Shown here piece after piece: positions 54,033 through 61,926 of a stretch of DNA of 64,000 nucleotides. Each line of letters starts with the position of its first letter. Position 1 is the first letter of the stretch. The notes under the pieces were generated by a model, which was given only the letters and a program-made list of their open reading frames with translations, was not told the DNA's origin and did not search any database. Origin of the DNA: VRUE01 sp963837735 (GTDB lineage Bacteria > Actinomycetota > Thermoleophilia > Solirubrobacterales > 70-9); contig CAWIOM010000010.1 in the NCBI GenBank assembly GCA_963837735.1, forward strand, positions 186,001 to 250,000. Direction: 5' to 3'. Made by a program: the position numbers and the translations under genes.

Positions 54033-55238
54033 ATGAGGGACGCTCGGGAGAGGTTGCGGTTCGAGGTGGTGGCGCGGGATGGGGTCGCACGGGCCGGCGT
54101 CCTCCAAACCGCGCACGGGCCGATCGAGACGCCCGCCTTCATCCCGCTTGCCACCAAGGGGACGGTGCGCGGGCTGGAGTCCGCCGAGGTGGCGGCGCTC
54201 GGCTACGAGCTGATCCTCGGCAACACCTACCACCTGTTCGTATCGCCTGGGCCCGAGCGGATCGCAGCGGCCGGGGGCCTGCACTCGTTCATGGGTTGGG
54301 AGGGGGCGCTGATCACCGACTCGGGCGGGTTCCAGGTCTTCTCGCTGGCCCACGGCGGCGTCGCCGACGAGGTCAAGGGCAGCGGCCGCCCCGGGGGCGA
54401 CCACGGCTCGGTGATCTCGATCGACGAGGAGGGGGTGCGCTTTCGCTCCTACCGCGATGGCACCGAGCTCTTCATCTCGCCCGAGGTCTCGATGCGGGTC
54501 CAGGCCGCCCTCGGCAGCGACATCGCGCTCGTCTTCGACGAGTGCACGCCATACCACGCCGATCGCGAGTACACGGCCCGTTCGATGGAGCGAACCCACC
54601 GCTGGCTCGACCGCTGCCTTGCGTGGCACGCGGCGGAGGGTCCCGAGCGCCAGGCGGTCTTCGGCATCGTCCAGGGGGGCGTTCACGAAGACCTGCGCCG
54701 CGAGTCGGCGGAGGCGGTCTGCGCCGCCGGGGTCGACGGGATCGCGATCGGCGGCACCCTCGGGCGCGACAAGGAGGAGATGGCCGGCGTGCTGGCGATG
54801 ACCGCGCCCCTGCTGCCCGCCGGTGCCCCAAAGCACCTGCTCGGGATCGGCGAGGTCGACGACCTGCTCGGCGGAATCGGCCTCGGCCTCGACGTCTTCG
54901 ACTGCGCCGTGCCGACGCGGCTGGCGCGCCACGGCGGCGCCCTTGTCCCCGACCCCGAGCGCCGCTTCCGCATCGACCTGCGCAAGGCCGGCTGGGTCGG
55001 GGACCGCCGGCCGCTGGTCGAGGGCTGCCCCTGTCCGGCGTGCCGCAATCACGACCGTGACTACCTCAGCTACCTCTCGCGCGCCGAGGAGTTGACCGCC
55101 GTCCGCCTCCTCTGCCTCCACAACCTCGCCTACATGCAGGAACTGGTCGCCCGAGCGCGCACCGCAATCGTCGCCGGCGAACTGGCCGCCTACTCCGCGG
55201 CGATCCTGGATGGCGCAGCCCCCTGGACCGCCGTCTAG
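54033..55238 (+). CDS. tgt: tRNA-guanine transglycosylase
   Basis: Exchanges guanine-34 of GUN anticodons for preQ1/queuine-type bases (401 aa). ETPAFIPLATKGTVRGL, GNTYHLFVSPGPERI, ALITDSGGFQVFSLA (substrate-binding Asp), FDECTPYHADREY and ASP/zinc elements CPCPACRNHDRDYL are all present. The ATG at 54033 gives the normal N-terminus (RFEVVARDGVARAG). An in-frame ATG at 53976 overlaps the gpmI stop and would add 19 residues unlike the family. Confidence 0.95.
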   Translation: MRDARERLRFEVVARDGVARAGVLQTAHGPIETPAFIPLATKGTVRGLESAEVAALGYELILGNTYHLFVSPGPERIAAAGGLHSFMGWEGALITDSGGFQVFSLAHGGVADEVKGSGRPGGDHGSVISIDEEGVRFRSYRDGTELFISPEVSMRVQAALGSDIALVFDECTPYHADREYTARSMERTHRWLDRCLAWHAAEGPERQAVFGIVQGGVHEDLRRESAEAVCAAGVDGIAIGGTLGRDKEEMAGVLAMTAPLLPAGAPKHLLGIGEVDDLLGGIGLGLDVFDCAVPTRLARHGGALVPDPERRFRIDLRKAGWVGDRRPLVEGCPCPACRNHDRDYLSYLSRAEELTAVRLLCLHNLAYMQELVARARTAIVAGELAAYSAAILDGAAPWTAV

Positions 55239-55318
55239 CAGCCACCCACCCTGGGGACCCTCGGTCAGCTCCCGGCTCCAGAAGCTCCGACTGGGCCGTC
55301 CCTCGCGCGGGTGGCGCA

Positions 55319-55376
55319 GGTTGAGGGGGCCGAGAACGGACGTCAGTTCGCGCCCGCCCGCAGGCCCCCTCGAACC
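55319..55376. terminator. Inverted repeat between convergent tgt and kinase genes
   Basis: Arms 55319-55331 and 55363-55376 pair over 13 bp with a single bulged base. It lies in the 166-bp gap between two converging stops, the place for a shared terminator. Nothing else was seen in this gap. Confidence 0.55.
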
Positions 55377-55404
55377 ACGTCGGGCCCCGGCGCCGCCGGC
55401 CCGC

Positions 55405-56633
55405 CTATTCGGTGTTCTTGGAGACCAGGTCCTTGAATTCTTCAACCACCTTGTCGACCGTTTCGCCGGCGACTTCGGTCGCCCGCACCCCGGTCGCCTT
55501 GTCGGTGGTGACGATCACGGCGGTGGCGACGGCGGCGGCGATCAGGACGAGGGCGACCAGCGCCAGCATCATTCGCACGAAGCGCGAGAAGGCGCTGCGC
55601 CTGGCCGGCTTTCGCCGGCGGCGCGACGGGCGGCGGCGCCTGGCGCTGCGCAGCCCGCGCGGCCGGGCGCCGGGTCTGCGAGGGCGCCGGCCTGAACTCG
55701 GTCTGGCCGGTGCCGGGGTCGAGGCGCCGAGTCGGCGGTCTCGCCGCCGATGACGCTGGTCGGGGTCGCCCCCTCCTCCAGCGGCAGGGTCACGTCCTCG
55801 CCCTGCAGGCCTCGCTGCAGGCCGCCGGCGAGTTCGTCGGCGCTGGCGTAGCGCCGCGAAGGGTCTCCCTCCAGCGCTCGCAGGACAGCGGCGCCGAGGG
55901 TCTCCGGGACCTCGTCGTTGTAGGTGGTGGGCGGAAGAGGCCGGTCGTTCTGCTGGCGCACTGCAAGCTCGGCGAGCGTCGACCCCTCGTAGGGAAGCCG
56001 CCCGGTGAGGAACTGGTAGAGGACGACGCCGAGCGCGTAGACGTCGGTCGCCGGCGTCGCCTCCTCGCCCCGCACCTGCTCGGGCGCCAGATAGGCGGCG
56101 GTGCCGACCACCGAGCCGACCTGCGTTATCCGCGTCTGCTCGAGTGCGCGTGCGATCCCGAAGTCGGTCAGCTTCACCGTCATCTCGCCGCCACCCACCG
56201 GGCCGCCGACGATCATCAGGTTGCCGGGCTTTACGTCGCGGTGGATGATCCCGCGACGGTGCGCATAGTCGAGGCCGGCACAGGCCTGGGCGCCGGCCTC
56301 GGCCGCCGTCTGCGGGCCGATCGGCCCCTGGCGCTGGAGGATCTGCGCCCCCGAGCGGCCCTCGACGTACTCCATGACGATGTAGTGGCGGTGCTCGTCG
56401 ATGCCGGTGTCGTAGACCTGGACGATGTTGGGGTGGATCAGCTTCGCCACCGCCAGCGCCTCGCGGCGGAAGCGGGCAACGAAGCGCTCGTCGTCAGAGA
56501 GGTGCTCGGCGAGGATCTTGACGGCGACCGTCCGCTCCAGTGTCAGGTCGGTCGCCTTGTAGACGTTCGACATCCCCCCGGAGCCGAGCCGGTCGCCGAG
56601 CTCGTAGCGGCCAGAGAGGGTCCCGCCCGCCAT
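55405..56633 (-). CDS. Membrane Ser/Thr protein kinase (PknB type, one frameshift)
   Basis: About 409 residues. The kinase domain (about 1-270) has the glycine loop LGSGGMSNVYKA, the lysine in VAVKIL, IHRDVKPGNLM (catalytic loop), LTDFGIA (Mg-binding) and GTAAYLAPEQ (activation segment end). After a Pro/Ala/Arg-rich linker, where the frame changes once near 55700, come one TM helix (RMMLALVALVLIAAAVATAVIV) and a short outer tail of about 30 residues ending VSKNTE. No PASTA repeats are present. Its ATG overlaps the lipoprotein stop (TGATG). Confidence 0.85.
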
Positions 56634-57191
56634 CAGCCGCCTTCTCCCGTCGCGGCGCCGGGGCCGATCCCGCCCGAGGGGCCGCCTTCTTCTTCGGCGG
56701 GTGGGGCTTCTTCGTTGCCTTTGCCTTCGCCCGACGGTTCCGGAGGTTTGACCTGTTCTTCTTCCGCGGGCGGCGTTGCTTCGGGCTCGACCTTCTTCGG
56801 CTTCTTTTCCTTCTTGCTCTTCTTTTCCGACTCTTCTTCGCTGCCTTCGGTCGTTTCCGGCAGGGTTTCTTCGGCGCTGGTGACTTCGCTTTCCTGGCAG
56901 TCGGCGACGACTTCGTTGAGGCGGGCCGCCCCGTCTCGCAGCAGTTCCTTCAGCTTCGGGTCGATTCCCTGCAGCGCTTCCACCTCGGTGGCGACCTGGA
57001 GCGCCGCGTCCTGGGCGTCGATGCATTCGCCTTCGTCGACGAGCTCTCGGACCGTGTCGAGGTTTTCGCCGATTTCCTGCGCCGTGTTGCCCGGCAGCAG
57101 CTTTGCGTCGCTCCCCCCGCAGGAGGCGAGGGCGAGGGACGCGGACGAGGCCGATCGCGAGCGCGATCGCGGCTGCGGCTAGGCGGGCCAT
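56633..57191 (-). CDS. Acidic/lysine-rich lipoprotein preceding the kinase (one frameshift)
   Basis: About 185 residues. A signal peptide (MARLAAAAIALAIGL) reaches a lipobox ASC after an extra base near 57142. A helical domain of about 100 residues has GNTAQEIGENLDTVRELVDEG and KLKELLRDGAARLNEVVADCQ, with two later Cys. The last 75 residues are Glu/Lys/Pro-rich and disordered. Glu is almost entirely GAA. Coupled to the kinase, it may be its outer sensor or a substrate. No known family. Confidence 0.7.
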
Positions 57192-57243
57192 AGGGCGAGT
57201 CTAGAGAACGGGTCCGGGCGCACGTTTTGCCTGCATTTGAGCG

Positions 57244-57987
57244 TCACTGTCCGATGTAGAGCCGGTCCGCGAGGCGCTTCGGCAGCCCCGCCTCGACGAT
57301 CGCAGAGGCGGCCCGGTCGATGTCGTACTCGACGCGGTGATAGCGGGCGGCCTCCTTGCCGGTGTCGATCTCCATCCAGGCGGCGCGGGGGTCGCCGTCG
57401 CGCGGCTGGCCGACGCTGCCCGGGTTGAGGAGCCAGCGCCCCTCGGAGAGGTCGAGCTTGAGGCCGTCCTCGGCCTGGCCGCCGCGGGTCTCGCCGCGCC
57501 CGCCGGCGGCGGAGAGACGGGCGAAGAAGAGGGCGACGTGCGAATGGCCGATCAGCGAGAGGCGCTCGGGCTGCACCTCCAGGCAGGCATCGGCCTGCTC
57601 GAGCGAGAGGACGTACTCCCAGACCGGGTCGCGGGGGGAGGCGTGGAAGAGGCCGATGCCGCGTTGCTGGGAGGTGGGGTGGAGGCCGCCGAGGAACTCG
57701 AGCGCCGGCTCGCCGATCCGCTCCCTCGTCCACTCGACCGCCGCCGCGGCGGCCTCCGAGAAGGCCTCGATGTCGAGCCGGCCGAGCACCGCCAGGTCGT
57801 GGTTGCCGATCAGGCACGTGTCGCAGCGCTCGGCGGCCAGCTCGGCGCAGGCATCCGGGTCGGCCCCGTAGCCGACGATGTCCCCCAAGCACCAGATCTG
57901 CTCGACCCGGCGCTTCTCTGCGCTTGCCAGGACGGCCTCGAAGGCGGGAAGATTGGCGTGGATGTCGGTGATTACGGCGACTTTCAC
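57244..57987 (-). CDS. Calcineurin-like metallophosphoesterase
   Basis: 247 residues of the YfcE/MJ0936-like group. Metal ligands are visible in VITDIHANLPAF, WCLGDIVGYGADP, IGNHDLAVLG and LIGHSHVALFF, with LLNPGSVGQPRDGDPRAAW near the end. Such enzymes hydrolyse phosphodiesters or phosphoproteins. Substrate unknown. Divergent from argS with a 63-bp gap. Confidence 0.9.
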   Translation of the reverse strand: MKVAVITDIHANLPAFEAVLASAEKRRVEQIWCLGDIVGYGADPDACAELAAERCDTCLIGNHDLAVLGRLDIEAFSEAAAAAVEWTRERIGEPALEFLGGLHPTSQQRGIGLFHASPRDPVWEYVLSLEQADACLEVQPERLSLIGHSHVALFFARLSAAGGRGETRGGQAEDGLKLDLSEGRWLLNPGSVGQPRDGDPRAAWMEIDTGKEAARYHRVEYDIDRAASAIVEAGLPKRLADRLYIGQ

Positions 57988-58023
57988 GGCGGCCCAGAGT
58001 ACTCACACGCCCGTGCGCTCCAT

Positions 58024-58029
58024 ACGATG
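58024..58029 (+). promoter_or_regulatory. -10 box upstream of argS
   Basis: TACGAT overlaps an in-frame ATG at 58027, so transcription should begin after that codon. This favours the ATG at 58051 as the true argS start, with a leader of about 15 nt. Confidence 0.4.
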
Positions 58030-58050
58030 AGGCCCGATCTGGCGATTTCG

Positions 58051-59694
58051 ATGACAACCGACTCGGTAACAGAGCTGCGCGAAGCGGTCAGCCGCGCGAC
58101 CCGGGCCCTCCGCGAGGGGGAGCCGAGCGGGCCCGTGCCGTCACTCGACCGGCCGCCGAAGCCGGAGTTGGGCGATTACAGCTCCAATGCCGCGATGCTG
58201 CTCGCGGCGCCACTCGGGGAAAACCCGCGCGACGTCGCCGGCCGCCTCGGCGCGGAGCTCGAGCGCGACCTCGGAGAGAGCGACAGCCTCGAGCGGATCG
58301 AGGTCGCCGGCCCCGGCTTCGTCAACCTCTTCCTCGCCGACTCCTGGTATCGGCGGGCGATGACGCGCCTGGCCGAGTCCGGCCAGGCGCTCGGGCCCGC
58401 TCGCACCGACTCGCCCGAACGGATCCTGGTCGAGTTCGTCTCCGCCAACCCGACCGGACCGCTGCACGTCGGCGGCGGCCGCCACGCCGCCTACGGCGAC
58501 GCGCTCGTGCGCCTGCTCGAGGCGGTCGGCCACGACGTCGGGCGCGAGTACTACGTCAACGACGGTGGCGGACAGATCGAGCGCTTCGCGCTCTCGATCG
58601 CAGCCCGCATGACCGGCGGCGAGCCCCCCGACGACGGGTACACGGGCGACTACGTCGCCGAGCTGGCCGCCGAGCTGGCCGCCGCCGGCATCGACCCGGG
58701 TGACACAGAGGCGGTCGGCGCCCGTGGGGTCGAGCTGGTCCTCGACCGCGTCCGCGCAACCCTCGATCGCTTCGGCGTCCACTTCGACACCTGGTTCCAC
58801 GAGCGCGACCTCTATCGCAGGGGCGAGGTCGAGAAGGCGCTGGCACGGCTCGAGGAAGGGGGCCATTCCTACCGGAGCGACGACGCCCTCTGGCTGCGGA
58901 CGACGGACTTCGGCGACGACAAGGATCGGGTTCTCGTCCGCGCCAACGGCGAGCCGACCTACCTCGCCGCGGACGTCGCCTATCACTGGGACAAGCTCGA
59001 GCGCGGCTTCGGCAGGCTGGTCGACGTGCTCGGCGCCGATCACCACGGCTACGCCACCCGGGTGCGCGCCGCGATCGCCGGCCTCGGCGCCGACCCCGAT
59101 TCCTTCGAGGCTCTGATCATGCGCCTCGTCCACATCGTCGAAGGCGGCGAGCGCTCGCAGATGTCGAAGCGCAGCGGCGACTTCGTCTCTCTCGACGAGC
59201 TGCTCGACGACATCGGCGTCGACGCGAGTCGCTGGTTCATGCTCTGGCGCAGCCACGACACGACCGTGGACCTCGACCTCGACCTCGCCCGCCGCGAGTC
59301 GAGCGACAACCCCGTCTACTACGTCCAGTACGCCCACGCCCGGATCGCGAGCATCCTCCGCAAGGCCGGCGGCGAGGCCCCCGACGCAGCCCTCGCGGCC
59401 GGGGCAGCGACCCCCGACACGCCTCTCGAGCCCGCCGAGAAGGCGCTGGTCAAGCGCCTGCTCGAGTTCCCCGATGAGGTGCGCGAGGCCGCCGAGCGTC
59501 GCGCCCCGCACCGGATCTGCGCCTACTCGACGGCGGTCGCCGCCGACTTCCACGCCTTCTACCGGGACTGCCAGGTGGTCGGCGCCGAGGGCGAGGGCGT
59601 CGAGGGCTCGCGGGTCGCCCTCTGCCTGCTGACCAAGAGAACCATCGCCAACGCCCTCGGCCTGCTGGGCATCTCGGCGCCGGAGCAGATGTGA
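58051..59694 (+). CDS. argS: Arginyl-tRNA synthetase
   Basis: Charges tRNA-Arg (547 aa). The class I signature appears as SANPTGPLHVGGGRHAAYGD (HVGG form of HIGH) and SQMSKRSGDFVSL (KMSKS-like). The N-terminal Add-1 domain for tRNA recognition (about 1-110) and the C-terminal DALR anticodon domain (VKRLLEFPDEVREAA... ALCLLTKRTIANALGLLGI) are complete. The start at 58051 was chosen over 58027 because of the promoter position. Confidence 0.96.
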   Translation: MTTDSVTELREAVSRATRALREGEPSGPVPSLDRPPKPELGDYSSNAAMLLAAPLGENPRDVAGRLGAELERDLGESDSLERIEVAGPGFVNLFLADSWYRRAMTRLAESGQALGPARTDSPERILVEFVSANPTGPLHVGGGRHAAYGDALVRLLEAVGHDVGREYYVNDGGGQIERFALSIAARMTGGEPPDDGYTGDYVAELAAELAAAGIDPGDTEAVGARGVELVLDRVRATLDRFGVHFDTWFHERDLYRRGEVEKALARLEEGGHSYRSDDALWLRTTDFGDDKDRVLVRANGEPTYLAADVAYHWDKLERGFGRLVDVLGADHHGYATRVRAAIAGLGADPDSFEALIMRLVHIVEGGERSQMSKRSGDFVSLDELLDDIGVDASRWFMLWRSHDTTVDLDLDLARRESSDNPVYYVQYAHARIASILRKAGGEAPDAALAAGAATPDTPLEPAEKALVKRLLEFPDEVREAAERRAPHRICAYSTAVAADFHAFYRDCQVVGAEGEGVEGSRVALCLLTKRTIANALGLLGISAPEQM

Positions 59695-60341
59695 AGCCGA
59701 TCGCCGAGATCAGAGGGCGATCCCGCGACAGGGTCCGGGCCGGAACCCTGGGCCGCGGCGACCTCGATGCCTTCGCCGGCATGCTCGAGAGGATCGGCGA
59801 CGGCGCGATCGTCGTCACCGGGGCCGGCGAGGGTCGCCTCGCGGTCTCGACGGGGCTGGCCACCGTCGCCGCCGCCTCGGGGTCGCGCACCGCGGTGGTC
59901 GACTGCGACCTCGAGGAGCCGACCCTCGCCGGCGCCCTCGGCCTCGCCGAGCAGCCGGGGCTGCACGAGTACCTGCGGGCGGAAGCGAAGGCCGGCGAGA
60001 TCCTCCAGCCACTCGTGCTCGCCGGGCCCGCATCCGAGGGGGCGAGCGACCCTCTCGTCTGCATCGCCGCCGGCTCCCCGGCTCCCGAGGGCAAGGTGCC
60101 GATCGATTCGCCGGACTTCAGCCATGCGGTGGCAAAACTGCGCAGCGGCTACGACCTCGTCGTCCTCCACGGCCCGCCGCTCGGGGACGACACCGGCGCC
60201 CTGCAGGCCGCGACGGCCCGCGCCGATCTGGTGCTGGCCTGCGTCGGGCCCTCGCTGACCTCGGGCCGCGCCGGGCGCCGGCTGAAGAAGTCGCTCGGCC
60301 GCCTCCCGGGCGGCACCGTCGAGGTCGTCGTCTACGGCTGA
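59691..60341 (+). CDS. MinD/BY-kinase-like protein lacking the Walker A lysine
   Basis: 216 residues, GTG overlapping the argS stop by 4 bp. IVVTGAGEGRLAVSTGLATVAAASGSRTAVVDCDLEEPTLAGALGL follows the layout of capsular tyrosine-kinase or MinD/ParA domains: deviant Walker A, then the Walker A' strand with VVDCDLEEPTL. The P-loop position has Arg-Leu where Lys-Thr/Ser is required, so normal ATP binding is doubtful. YDLVVLHGPPLGDDTGA is the Walker B-like strand. Partner genes are not obvious. Confidence 0.75.
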   Translation: MKPIAEIRGRSRDRVRAGTLGRGDLDAFAGMLERIGDGAIVVTGAGEGRLAVSTGLATVAAASGSRTAVVDCDLEEPTLAGALGLAEQPGLHEYLRAEAKAGEILQPLVLAGPASEGASDPLVCIAAGSPAPEGKVPIDSPDFSHAVAKLRSGYDLVVLHGPPLGDDTGALQAATARADLVLACVGPSLTSGRAGRRLKKSLGRLPGGTVEVVVYG

Positions 60342-60358
60342 GCCGGAGCCGCCGCAGC

Positions 60359-60844
60359 TCAGAGGTCGTAGCGGGCGATGTCGGCGTCGAGCCGTTCGGC
60401 GTCCTCGGCCGCCGGCGTCGCTGCCGCCGTCGAGCCGCCGGAGCCGCCGCCGCCCCTGCGGCGCCAGCGAGCGACGCCGATCGCCAGGGCCGCCGCGCCG
60501 AGCAGGAAGGCGATCGCCGGCACCAGATAGGCGGAGAGGTTGAAGCCCGAGCCCTCGGGCAGCGCCAGCACCTGGGGGCCGTATTCCTCGACGAGCGCGT
60601 CCTTGATCTCCGCCTTGCTCCTGCCGGCCGCGATCATCTCGGCGATGAAGGCCTTCTCGCGACGTGCCTGGGGCGAGTCGGAGAGCTCGAGCAGGGTGCC
60701 GCAGATCGTGCACATGACCTCGTCTTCGACGTCGGCGATGTTGACCCGCGGGGTCGGGGAGGCGGGCTGCGCGGCGGCGGGCGCGGCGCAGGCGGCCGAC
60801 GCCGCCGCCAGCAGACAGGCGAGGACCGCGGCTCTCGCCTTCAC
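60359..60844 (-). CDS. CcmH/CycL-like cytochrome c maturation protein
   Basis: 161 residues (GTG). Signal peptide about 1-25. The CcmH domain has the redox motif VMCTICGTLLELSDSPQA (C-x2-C), AEMIAAGRSKAEIKDALVEEYGP and FNLSAYLVPAIAFLLGAAALAIGV as TM anchor. A cytoplasmic Ser/Gly/Ala tail follows. It reduces the apocytochrome haem-binding Cys before haem attachment. It overlaps the thioredoxin-like gene by 4 bp. Confidence 0.9.
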   Translation of the reverse strand: MKARAAVLACLLAAASAACAAPAAAQPASPTPRVNIADVEDEVMCTICGTLLELSDSPQARREKAFIAEMIAAGRSKAEIKDALVEEYGPQVLALPEGSGFNLSAYLVPAIAFLLGAAALAIGVARWRRRGGGGSGGSTAAATPAAEDAERLDADIARYDL

Positions 60845-61359
60845 GATCCTTCGACGATCGGGTCGACGCTTTCGTGGAGGAAGCGTTCGTCGACCACCCC
60901 GCGCCAGATCAGCGCCAGCCTGCCCCGCGGGTTGACGAGGAAGTTCTCCGGCACGCCGCTCGAGCCGAAGGCGTCGCTGCGCTCGTTGCCGACCGAGCGG
61001 AGCTGCGGGTAGGTGATCTTGAGCTCGTCGACGAAGGCGAGCGCGTCCTCGCTGTTGTCCTGGACGTTGATCCCGAGCACCGTCGCCCCGTCGTCGCGGT
61101 GCTCGCGCCACCAGCGCTCGAGCGCCGGCGCCTCCTCGCGGCAGGGCAGGCACCAGGAGGCCCAGAGGTTGACCAGCACCCATTCGCCGCGATAGTCGGC
61201 GATCTCGCCCTCGCCCTCGCCGCCGAGAACGGGCAGTGGCGTGTCGGGGACCGGGTCGCCGACGGCGATCGTGGCCGTGCCCTTGCTGAGCAGCCCGAAA
61301 ACGAGCAGGCCGATCACGGCGCAGACGGCGAGGAAGACGAAGAAGGTTCGGGCGCTCAC
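60841..61359 (-). CDS. TlpA/CcmG-like membrane-anchored thioredoxin
   Basis: 172 residues (GTG). One N-terminal TM anchor (about 4-24), then a thioredoxin fold with VLVNLWASWCLPCREEAPALERWW (active site WCLPC) and SGVPENFLVNPRGRLALIWRG (cis-Pro). It likely passes electrons to the CcmH protein encoded just downstream. Unlike other exported genes here, Glu is mostly GAG. Confidence 0.92.
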   Translation of the reverse strand: MSARTFFVFLAVCAVIGLLVFGLLSKGTATIAVGDPVPDTPLPVLGGEGEGEIADYRGEWVLVNLWASWCLPCREEAPALERWWREHRDDGATVLGINVQDNSEDALAFVDELKITYPQLRSVGNERSDAFGSSGVPENFLVNPRGRLALIWRGVVDERFLHESVDPIVEGS

Positions 61360-61395
61360 GGCCCGGGAAGGTTAGATCCCGGGGCCTCGCGGCCG

Positions 61396-61401
61396 TAGAA
61401 T
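61396..61401 (+). promoter_or_regulatory. -10 box of the tRNA-Gly gene
   Basis: TAGAAT ends 9 bp before the tRNA 5' end, flanked by GGCCG on both sides. Confidence 0.45.
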
Positions 61402-61410
61402 GGCCGCCGC

Positions 61411-61483
61411 GCGGACGTAGCTCAGTTGGTAGAGCGCGAGCTTCCCAAGCTCGAGGTCGCGGGTTCGACCCCCGTCGTCCGCT
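61411..61483 (+). tRNA. tRNA-Gly (anticodon CCC)
   Basis: Full cloverleaf: acceptor stem GCGGACG (61411-61417) with CGTCCGC (61476-61482), discriminator T61483, D-arm AGCTCAGTTGGTAGAGC, anticodon stem CGAGC/GCTCG around loop TTCCCAA with CCC at 61444-61446, and T-arm GGGTTCGACCCC. CCA is not encoded. Decodes GGG codons. Confidence 0.97.
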
Positions 61484-61760
61484 TATCGGGGCGATCCCCG
61501 TTGGGGCCACGGCCGTTGCCGTGGTCGACGAGGCTGTAGAAGTGCTCGGTGGCGCCGCGGACCTGGCGCTGTCTGGTCAGCTCGATCAGGTCGGACCTGA
61601 CCAGCTCGGTGACGTGGTAGTTGACGTTGCTGAGCGGGACGCGGAGCTCGTAGCTGAGGTCGCTGGGGGAGAGGGTGCGCCCGCCGTCGATCGCAAGCGC
61701 TTCCAGGACTGAGATTCGAAGGGGGTGCGTGTTTGCCCGAGCCAGTCGCTGCCAATCCAT
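61422..61760 (-). CDS. Winged-helix (ArsR-like) transcriptional regulator
   Basis: The ATG at 61760 gives 112 residues. The HTH region WQRLARANTHPLRISVLEALAI... TLSPSDLSYELRVPLSNVNYHVTELVRSDLIEL and the wing TRQRQVRGATEHFYSL are clear. The last 25 codons run backwards through the tRNA-Gly gene and are not protein-like, so the true stop may have been lost to a sequence error near 61490-61510. No metal-binding Cys pair, so it is not a classical ArsR sensor. It faces away from the large secreted-protein gene. Confidence 0.78.
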   Translation of the reverse strand: MDWQRLARANTHPLRISVLEALAIDGGRTLSPSDLSYELRVPLSNVNYHVTELVRSDLIELTRQRQVRGATEHFYSLVDHGNGRGPNGDRPDKRTTGVEPATSSLGSSRSTN

Positions 61761-61784
61761 TCGTGCCTCCATCGATGCGTGGTT

Positions 61785-61850
61785 ACCCGATCCGGTGCCT
61801 AGCTACCCCGATACCTAAAAATTCTACCGCAACTCATTAAAATCGGGTAC
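61785..61850. promoter_or_regulatory. Inverted repeat in the regulator/secreted-protein promoter region
   Basis: TACCCGAT at 61785-61792 is complementary to ATCGGGTA at 61843-61850, and a related TACCCCGAT lies at 61805. This is the AT-richest stretch of the window. It is a candidate operator for the adjacent winged-helix protein. Confidence 0.45.
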
Positions 61851-61926
61851 AGTCCCGCATCAGGGATTTAGGAAAGGGTTCCAGATGGGTAGGCAAACCG
61901 ACATCCGCAATGGGTAGGAGATCGAC

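Noticed and set aside
57337..58050. N-terminal extension of argS
   Set aside because: It is antisense to the phosphoesterase gene; the ArgS family start is near 58051 and a -10 box lies at 58024.
61422..61497. C-terminal domain of the winged-helix regulator
   Set aside because: These codons are the antisense of tRNA-Gly(CCC) and cannot be taken as evolved protein.
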